Positions 8,801 to 13,651 of a DNA stretch of 13,651 nt are shown here, one piece after another. How positions within the stretch are numbered: position 1 is the stretch's first letter; each line of letters starts with the position of its first letter. The stretch spans positions 5,815-19,465 of the forward strand of contig JAAAIG010000737.1 of the NCBI GenBank assembly GCA_015852425.1, read 5' to 3'. Under the pieces are notes generated by a model that saw nothing but the letters and a program-made list of their open reading frames with translations, had not been told where the DNA came from and did not search any database. The position numbers were made by a program, and so were the translations under genes. The stretch comes from Gryganskiella cystojenkinii. Taxonomy: Eukaryota > Mortierellomycota > Mortierellomycetes > Mortierellales > Mortierellaceae.

Positions 8801-11004
8801 GAGCTTCGGTACGTTTTCGTTCCTCCTCACGAGAATGTACAAAATGAAGAAGAGATGCAATACTGGCGGCTAGCAGAGCGACGAAATCTTGGTACTGATT
8901 GTCCAACATTCGGAAAGGATTGATTCCAATAATCAAAATCGTGGTAATCCTGGATTCGAGAACGGATGGATTCTCAAAAATTGGGAGAACGATGGCCCGA
9001 GCAAATTTGTGTGGAGACTTTGGCAGTGTGACTAATCGAGGGATACCGTCAGCCAGGACCGATCGCACCGGCCAAGCCCAAGGATCGTCATAGACTGGTA
9101 CCGATGGATCCATAGGTTCGTATTCCTCAGGCGTGATAAGCAGCGAGTCAGGAATGTGTCGAGTTGAGGTTGCTTTTGAAAATATCTTTTCACTCACACC
9201 ACCATTGCTGACTACTTCCAGGTTGCCATCGAAAGAGGTACTGCGCAATATTGCAGCCTGAGGAGGCCTTCGAGCATCTTTTTTGTCTATAAGAAGACCT
9301 GAGGAACGTAAGCGAATCATTCGTATCTTGGATAGCAATTTCAATTGTATGAGTACTGTACCTGAGTGATGATCTGTCGCATTGAGATCATCGGGCTTCG
9401 ATGCCGGGGTTGATTCCAAATGTGGGGGTGAAAATGTCACATGAGATGTTTGGGCAGTACCGGGGCCTTTGACAACCTCCTTAGTCTCGTACAAGATTGA
9501 AAAAGGAACGTCGAGATTGTTGGATTCCTGAAGGATGGTTGTGATCATCGAGTATGCTCCAGAGACAGAGACAGGAGCCAGCTTGCTAAATTGGTTCAAG
9601 GTTGTCAATCGGCGTTGGTTTAATATTGACTGCGTCACTTCGTGAACAATAGAGAGAATTCCGCCAATAGATCCGTCTTGTAAGAAGATGGGAGAGATCG
9701 TGAAGTCGAAATAACATTCCTCTTCGTAACCCTCGCTAGAATTGATATACAACAGGAGAGCATTCGGTTTAAAGTGTCAACAAATGAAAAAAAGAATAGT
9801 TAATGCAAGAGTAAAGACAGATCCCTATCTCAGGAGCTACTGATTACCGATCGCACTCAAATCGAAGTGCCTTGTTGCCATATCCCCTGCCCGTAGCCCA
9901 GACTGGATTGCTAAGTGCGGGCCAGACTTCACCCCAGATTACTTCTCCTGAGACTCCCAACGCTTAAAAGAAAGTAGAAGATTATTAGCCTTAGGCATAT
10001 CCCAAAGGGGAGAAAGGATTCGTCCGGTAGTCCATCCCTGACCTGAGGCCAGACTAAAACCTCTAATTTTTTTTTGCGATTCCACAATTACTTTTTTTTT
10101 TCTCTTGCACTCACCAAGAGGATGTTTCTGCTTCAAGATCGGTCGCCAAGCCTATAAGAATCAACAGCAGGTCCGGTTAGTACTTTCATGCCAAAGTAGC
10201 ACCAAATGAGCGCTACCATACGAGTCCATTTTCATATGTTGATGGTCTTGAGCGTCCATCATCCGCTGATCAATTTTGTCCACCCTTCAGTGATCGCACG
10301 ATGGGCCACCACATGTACCAGAGTCATACCACAAGCTTTTATCCCAAAAAGTCGCCTAAATTTTGGTGCTTCTCGTAGAAATGAACAGAAGCGTCAACCT
10401 TACTTACATCGTTGTAGATAAGATAGCCTTCGTTCCCCCAGTATACCGCCAAAGGCGAAGTCGATCGTGTCAGCAAAAGCACGAGCACGTTGAGTTCTGC
10501 AGGCCAAGAGGACCTTGGACCAAGTCCAGTTTTGCTCCAGTCTTTGGTCTCAATCAAGGACTCGACTGTCTCTTCCGAGTCTGCCATTGCCAATTTGACA
10601 CTGCTCTCAAGTTGATCCAGATTCGGAGTCGAAGTGATGCCTACGTGGACATGAGGAAAGTGAGGTTGTCCATCGTCACCACAGCTCTGCTTGCATGGTC
10701 CGGTTGGACTAGGGTTCTCCTGGGGCGGCGAGCTTAATCCAGTGCCACCCTGACTTTGCTGGTTATGGTGGAGTTCAAGCGAGTCATGCCCTTGAAGCTT
10801 AAACTCTATTGATGAACGTGGTTCAGAGGTAGTGATGTAGTCGTCTGTGCCGAAAGTCTGAGTAACTGTCTGTTGATTAACGACAACAGTGGGCGTAAGA
10901 TTGCAATTCATGTCCGCAGGTGAATCCATTGGAGGGCTGCCGTTGCTCTGACCACCAGCGTTCACTTCAGTTAACTTGTGCATGTTTGTACTTGAAGTGT
11001 CCAT
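2882..11004 (-). CDS. Dual hybrid sensor histidine kinase, nine exons
   Basis: A predicted soluble sensor of a multistep His-Asp phosphorelay; no transmembrane segment or signal peptide is visible. Splicing gives 2328 residues (2307 if the optional intron is removed). Numbering here is for the longer form. Order: Ser/Gln-rich N-region 1-150; PAS 175-290; GAF-like 300-560; HisKA with His578; HATPase with N-box Asn694/Asn698, G1 Asp730 and G2 GTGIGL; REC1 with phospho-acceptor Asp1062; GAF 1150-1322; HisKA with His1342; HATPase with Asn1467/Asn1471, Asp1546 and GGTGLG; pseudo-receiver 1642-1800; C-terminal REC with Asp2256. Both cores keep all catalytic boxes, so both are probably active. The ATG at 11004 has A at -3 and G at +4, with an upstream in-frame TAG. 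There is no HPt domain, so output should need a Ypd1-like protein. Dual hybrid kinases are known in basidiomycetes and early-diverging fungi. The ligand cannot be inferred. Confidence 0.93.
2885..3958 (-). other. C-terminal receiver split by a 200-residue insert
   Basis: Glu2007-Asp2008 (CILCVEDNIINLR), first helix VVQYQLQKLGYD and second helix GQVAVDIIKAQIE. A low-complexity insert of about 200 residues (2049-2248, nucleotides about 3126-3724) rich in Thr, Ser, Glu, Pro and Gln follows. The domain then resumes with Asp2256 (DLILMDCAMPVKSGYDA), Thr2290 (IIALTAS) and Lys2312 (GYLSKPTK). All phospho-transfer residues remain. The insert is in the same open exon as the flanking domain halves, and I see no splice pair that would remove it cleanly. 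Confidence 0.85.
4556..5032 (-). other. Degenerate (pseudo-)receiver domain
   Basis: Residues about 1642-1800, just after kinase core 2. A receiver-like strand-helix order can be followed: SVVVEPVPEARNMLGRIL, then VHFFFCA, then VVKPVKAERIIECL with the Lys-Pro of the last strand. The acidic pair is replaced by Glu-Pro, and no Asp lies at the end of the third strand, so phosphorylation is unlikely. It may be structural. The fold is inferred from pattern only. Confidence 0.5.
5117..6316 (-). other. Kinase core 2 (HisKA-HATPase)
   Basis: H-box ILANTSHELRTPIGAIMG with His1342 (codon 6269-6271), then DLLDAAKLEAG and the ATPase boxes: N-box NLIGNAVKFT, G1 DTGIGID, F-box IFKSFAQ and G2 FGGTGLGL. An insert of about 50 Ser/Pro-rich residues (1488-1537) lies between the N and G1 boxes. 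Introns at 6142-6256 and 5215-5438 interrupt it. This H-box is the form usual in fungal hybrid kinases and differs from core 1, so the two cores are not a recent tandem copy. Confidence 0.88.
6329..6847 (-). other. Second GAF domain
   Basis: Residues about 1150-1322, between REC1 and the second HisKA. The start SLPQILETASKELFKVI and the end KVWGYLIAFRD, then Trp, EKLLFEQAGNQVSLAIAHAS, match the GAF pattern of bacterial and phytochrome-type kinases. No cysteine occupies an obvious chromophore position, so a bilin photoreceptor role is not supported. Confidence 0.7.
6905..7361 (-). other. Receiver domain 1, between the two kinases
   Basis: Acidic pair Asp1014-Asp1015 (IIIVDDNNDMR), phospho-acceptor Asp1062 (LVLSDVAMPNMNGYELL), Ser1092 at the switch position and Lys1114 (CLIKPFSA). 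All the catalytic residues of a working receiver are present. A linker of about 220 residues, rich in Ser, Thr and Glu, separates it from kinase core 1. Intron 7111-7201 splits the Asp1062 codon. Confidence 0.88.
8030..8800 (-). other. Kinase core 1 (HisKA-HATPase)
   Basis: H-box FFENISHELRTPLTLM with the phospho-accepting His578 (codon 8751-8753), interrupted by intron 8642-8740 within the Thr codon. The ATPase follows with N-box NLVGNALKHT, G1 DTGVGI, F-box FGRF and G2 GTGIGLSLVKEL. All boxes are complete. The TPLTLM form of the H-box resembles bacterial-type hybrid kinases more than fungal group III kinases; that comparison is from memory. Confidence 0.88.
8807..10512 (-). other. N-terminal sensor module: PAS plus GAF-like
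   Basis: Residues about 165-560. The PAS part shows SPLAVYWGNEGYLIYND, AWRPIL, a WGEVW core and the closing PAC-like strands FTISPIFLQDGSIGGILSIV. Exon 2 (37 nt) and exon 3 both fall inside it. The following 300-560 segment has a GAF-like end (IVLPIF, TTILIIGINP, QYQDFVALLAASIAS) running into a helix that leads to HisKA, with a Ser/Pro-rich insert around 340-450. PAS and GAF domains bind small molecules or partners; no residue identifies the ligand. Confidence 0.7.
9299..9361 (-). other. Possible optional 63-nt in-frame intron
   Basis: Within exon 4, CTCAG/GTACAG at the 5' side and TTCCTCAG/GTC at the 3' side frame a 63-nt segment that is a multiple of three and free of stops. Removal joins DHHSG to LLIDKKDARRP. 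The encoded 21 residues are basic and leucine-rich, unlike the hydrophilic flanks, which favours splicing. Both retention and removal keep the protein in frame. Confidence 0.5.
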
Positions 11005-11320
11005 TCTGTTGACGACTGCTGGCTAATGAAATTGCATAGACGTTTCTCTGCGCAAACCAATGGATGACTCAGTGAAGGAAATGGTGATGAGACGTTGAGG
11101 ACGTGATCAACAGAGGGGTATGAAAGGTCCTCGTCTATGTAATAATCAAACAATGGTTGCGAGTAATGAGCAGAAGGAAGAAAAAAAGAAGAAAGGAATA
11201 GGTAAGGAGAGAAAAAAATCATTCACAAACAAGGAGCGTTGGATGTTGGGAGACGAGGTGCAGGCGAGCAAAGCTGCATGCTCTCTCGGGGTGCAGCGAC
11301 TTTTGGGCTAAATGGAGAGA
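11005..11320 (-). promoter_or_regulatory. 5' leader/promoter of the kinase gene
   Basis: Read on the minus strand, 11165-11220 is a strong pyrimidine tract (TTTTTTTCTTCCTTCTGC-like), as in many fungal promoters. No TATA box or named factor site is evident. An in-frame TAG 18 nt upstream of the kinase ATG rules out a continuous N-terminal extension. Confidence 0.35.
11023..11037 (-). promoter_or_regulatory. Four-codon upstream ORF (MQFH)
   Basis: ATG CAA TTT CAT TAG ends 18 nt before the kinase ATG. Its start context is poor (T at -3), while the kinase start context is good (A at -3, G at +4), so most ribosomes would probably scan past it. It matters only if the transcript starts upstream of 11037, which the sequence does not show. 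Confidence 0.35.
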
Positions 11321-11789
11321 CGTGATCCAGGGACCGTTAAAGGAGAGCCCATATATCTGCAACGCAACCCATGCGAAAGCGCTAATTCCTGAACAGTCAA
11401 ATGGTCGATCTCCACCAACTCACCAACGAACACTGCAATACAACCCAGTTCCCGGCCTCGGAAGCTTCCATGATGAACCCGCCTCCGACATTCCCGTGGA
11501 CGATCCTATTTTGCGATACAAACTTGCTTACGATCAAATAGAGCAAGAAGTTGTTATAACCTTTTGTGAGCTTGTGAGTGAATGTGTCCTCATCTGATGG
11601 CGTTTTTATACTTTTGGTTCAGTAATTTCACAGCATACTGATAAGTATCAATGCCGCTATATCGCTGCATTGCTGACTGAGCATCATCACACTTCAAGCT
11701 CGATTTTGGTGCCTCGTTTATAAGGCTCGATGAGAATGCTGCCGAACACTACCTTGTCTCTATCAGCTTTGAGGCTTGGATTAGAAGCA
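11321..11789. other. Unassigned sequence upstream of the minisatellite
   Basis: Two overlapping plus-strand frames look faintly coding. One runs ATG 11401 to TAG 11541 (46 aa, C/G-biased third positions). The other, without an ATG, spans about 11322-11597 and contains NPVPGLGSFHDEPASDIPVD, ending near GTGAGC, a possible donor. Neither is recognised, and they cannot both be real. It may be the remnant of a first exon. Confidence 0.25.
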
Positions 11790-11955
11790 CCACAGGGAAG
11801 AGCAAGGGCAGGGACGAGCAAAAGCAAGGAAGAGCAAGGGCAGGGAAGAGCAAAAGTGAGGAAGAGCAAGGGCAGGGAAGAGCAAAAGCAAGGAAGAGCA
11901 AGGGCAGGGAAGAGCAAAAGCAAGGAAGAGCAAGGGCAGGAAAAAGCAAAAGCAA
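11790..11955. repeat. Minisatellite, 32-bp unit
   Basis: Tandem units begin at 11806, 11838, 11870 and 11902, with partial copies at each end. Each 32-bp unit is made of two related 16-mers, GGGCAGGGAAGAGCAA and AAGCAAGGAAGAGCAA. The third and fourth units are identical; the first two carry single changes. The unit length is not a multiple of three, so the frame changes from copy to copy. ORFs seen through it on either strand are by-products of a purine-only strand with few stops. Confidence 0.9.
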
Positions 11956-12016
11956 AGGCTGGGAAAGAATGGGGCAACACCACGGCGAGCCACTGCAAGA
12001 ACAAAAGAAGATGCAT

Positions 12017-12210
12017 GAAATAAAGGGGTGCTGTGCTTCATTATTTATTTATTAGCACCATCGTTGCACAAGATCAACACACCCTTCCGTCAGCTCCGAC
12101 GAACCCCTCTCCCCCTGTAGCAATACATTTGGAGATCTACACAAACGAAGTCAGCAGTCGGAATAAGTTCTACCTGAAGTACCCTACTTGGCCTAGTCGC
12201 TGGTGAGAGT
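12017..12210. other. Unassigned sequence with facing AATAAA motifs
   Basis: AATAAA occurs on the plus strand near 12019-12024 and its complement TTTATT near 12043-12052, so poly(A)-like signals face each other. With no gene found on either side, they are probably fortuitous. Nothing else is recognised up to the inverted repeat. Confidence 0.3.
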
Positions 12211-12365
12211 TAGAGACGTCCCAGCACTTTCGGATTCCCTTATCATAAGCGATTAAATTAAATAGAATGCACTCTACATGGCACGTGATGTGGACCGAAT
12301 AGGTTGTATTCTATTTAATTTAATCGCTTATTATAAGGGAGTCCGAAAGCGCTGAGATGTCTCTA
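12211..12365. repeat. 58-bp inverted repeat with 39-bp loop
   Basis: Left arm 12211-12268 and right arm 12308-12365 are reverse complements at 53 of 58 positions, without gaps. Four of the five differences are transitions. The inner 24 bases (AAGCGATTAAATTAAATAG region) match exactly. Weaker similarity continues outwards for some 20 bases (CTAG blocks). The loop contains CACGTG. The likely origin is a small MITE-like element or the paired ends of a DNA transposon; no target-site duplication was found. Confidence 0.85.
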
Positions 12366-12374
12366 TTAGAGAGG

Positions 12375-13651
12375 AACGCTAGCATGTGGGTTGTAGAGTT
12401 GAGTGAGATGGTCGCGGACCATGGAATCGACGCTGTATTGCAGGTTCTGCTAAAGAAAACTACCGGGTACGGTCAAGACGTGGGTAAAGAGGTGGAAGTT
12501 ACGTCCAAGAGCTAAGAAGACCGTCCTTCTTTTGATTGAGGACTTCGTGATAGAAGCAGGTCGCCAGCGAACGACACGCATGACCATGACAGAGCTTCAG
12601 ACGTTCAAGCAAGACCCAGATGAAACACACGATGAGCAAGGTTCGAATTCACCATCGCGATGCTGCCACATATAGAGAGCAAGCCCCTGCCTCACCGCCG
12701 AGGAAGAAGCGAATATCACGGATGCGTACCGTGAGAGAAGGCAGAAGAGCAACCGTTTATCGCGAAAAATAGGAAAGCACCAGCGACGATCGAAGACCTA
12801 ATAACAAAAATAACCAAGTTAATCGAGTCAGGCCCATACCACAAAGTGGATGATGCCGAGAAGGAGAAGAGAGCAAGAAATTATGACAAGCGCCCCGCGA
12901 AGACTGTTACACCAAACGACCAATTTCAGGAGTTCAAAGATGATTTCGAGAAGGTACAACTCGAAGTCGAAGACTTACTGTTGATGAAGTCGTCAAGCTC
13001 TTAGAATCGTGGACAATCTCGTCGGATCCAAAGCCAGAGGACAGGGCCTAGAACGCTCTGAAAGACTAAACCAATCAACAGTGTGCAACAGGTCACCGTC
13101 ACTGCTCGCCCACGCGAAAGATAAGGCACTGCTACCGCAGGGATGGAACGCTCAACGTTTTGCTGTAAGCCAAGGAGGCCTGTTTTTTAGTGAGAATTGA
13201 GGGGGTACATCTTATGGCGGATACCAAGTAGAGACTCTATAAGCAAGGAATCAAGGAGATAACAGATGCGGCTCGTTCGCACCCCCGCAATACTGCGACA
13301 AGTGTGGGTAAACGGGAAATGGGTCCACTAAATGCATGCAGACCCAGTGTTTCAAATTGCTGGCAGTGGGGTCACATTAGCTGAAAGTGTCAGAGCCCAA
13401 CAGCCGAACGACCTAATAACTGAGCAATCACCAAAGGACCAGCCTCTGAAGCACCACCACAACGACAACAGCAACAGCAGTAGTCGTAACAATCACCACA
13501 GCGGCAACAACAACAATTAGTGTAAGAGCACAAGGCAATTGATGATGGTAAGAAGCTGTTGTTTTCGGAAGTAAGCTATGTGGTATTTAAGTCTATCTGT
13601 TGTGGCGAGGAGGTACTCTAAGAGCTTGCCGAAACCGGTGGAGCTATGATA
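12375..13651 (+). pseudogene. Decayed retroelement gag/ORF1-like region
   Basis: Open fragments without starts follow each other in changing frames. 12454-12675 includes LLLIEDFVIEAGRQRTTRMT. 12735-13004 gives 89 Lys/Glu/Asp-rich residues with a coil-like end, EFKDDFEKVQLEVEDLLL. 13009-13200 is open but not recognised. Two tandem zinc knuckles follow at 13294-13390, then a Gln/Asn/His-rich tract. Stops and at least one indel interrupt every frame, so no product is expected. Basic coil-like sequence followed by CCHC knuckles fits an LTR-element Gag or non-LTR ORF1 protein. No reverse transcriptase is in view; it could lie right of the window or be lost. Confidence 0.45.
13294..13390 (+). other. 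Two degenerate CCHC zinc knuckles
   Basis: Knuckle 1 (13294-13335) has Cys-x2-Cys-x4-Asn-x4-Cys, with TAA inside and Asn (AAT) where His is expected. Knuckle 2 (13348-13390) has Cys-Phe-Lys, then one extra T at 13357, then Cys-Trp-Gln-Trp-Gly-His-Ile-Ser, TGA and Lys-Cys. Allowing for the extra base it is an exact C-x2-C-x4-H-x4-C with Trp (TGG) changed to TGA. Such knuckles bind nucleic acid in retroelement Gag and ORF1 proteins. Confidence 0.55.

Larger units (their letters stand above)
2882..11004 (-). other. Exon-intron structure of the kinase gene
   Basis: Exons in transcript order: 11004-10408, 10151-10115, 9962-9848, 9735-8741, 8641-7202, 7110-6257, 6141-5439, 5214-3914, 3826-2882. 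All introns are GT-AG. Donors are GTAAGT (10407, 8740, 3913), GTGAGT (10114, 7201, 6256), GTAATC (9847) and GTAAGG (5438). Every junction restores a conserved motif: ND/AW in PAS, SHELR/TPL, the REC1 Asp codon, SHELRT/PIG, GTGLG/LVIS, and INLR/VVQ. Exon 2 is only 37 nt. Exon lengths total 6987 nt, a multiple of three, which supports the model. Introns run from 87 to 256 nt, plus a possible in-frame 63-nt intron inside exon 4. Confidence 0.88.

Noticed and set aside
11790..11955. CRISPR-like array
   Set aside because: The copies abut directly and there are no unique spacers; the surrounding genome is eukaryotic.
11687..12041. Several overlapping ORFs on both strands through the minisatellite, including Leu/Pro/Phe/Cys-rich ones on the minus strand
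   Set aside because: The unit is a near-purine 32-mer with few stops in any frame; the predicted peptides are repeats of the unit and lack a supported start or domain.
12634..12646. tRNA B-box-like GGTTCGAATTC
   Set aside because: No paired T-stem, acceptor stem or A-box was found upstream; it lies inside an open coding fragment of the retroelement relic.

Overview
The window looks like nuclear DNA of a fungus, probably an early-diverging filamentous lineage of the Mortierellomycota/Mucoromycota type. Short GT-AG introns (mostly GTAAGT or GTGAGT donors), pyrimidine-rich leaders and CAA/CAG-coded glutamine tracts show a fungus. The dual hybrid histidine kinase and moderate GC point to the lineage, which is inference. 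There are no operons, ribosome binding sites, CRISPR arrays or recognisable tRNA genes.

Layout. (1) Positions 1-867, minus strand: the 5' exon of a Kelch-repeat protein gene that runs off the left edge. As sequenced it is broken twice, by a one-base gain in a homopolymer and by an in-frame TAA in a glutamine tract. (2) 868-2881: about 2 kb between genes, with pyrimidine-rich promoter-like sequence next to the Kelch gene, one weak plus-strand ORF (1540-1896), a 16-bp perfect palindrome and otherwise nothing I can assign. (3) 2882-11004, minus strand: one large gene in nine exons (a tenth, optional intron is possible). The splice model gives 2328 codons plus a stop with every junction in frame. 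It encodes a soluble dual hybrid histidine kinase ordered N-region, PAS, GAF-like, HisKA-HATPase 1, REC1, GAF, HisKA-HATPase 2, pseudo-receiver, C-terminal REC. (4) 11005-11789: pyrimidine-rich leader with a four-codon uORF, then unassigned sequence. (5) 11790-13651: a repeat-rich tail with a 32-bp minisatellite, a 58-bp-arm inverted repeat and a decayed coding region ending in two tandem CCHC-like zinc knuckles, which reads as a dead retroelement gag/ORF1.

How the genes work together. The kinase is the only gene that looks intact. Its two kinase cores and two phosphorylatable receivers imply internal phosphotransfer, with output through a separate HPt protein (Ypd1-like), because no HPt domain is visible. 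The Kelch gene lies downstream in the same orientation, but nothing in the sequence links the two functionally. The most unusual features are the roughly 200-residue low-complexity insert inside the C-terminal receiver, the degenerate receiver before it, and introns placed within two nucleotides of each other in the two kinase cores.
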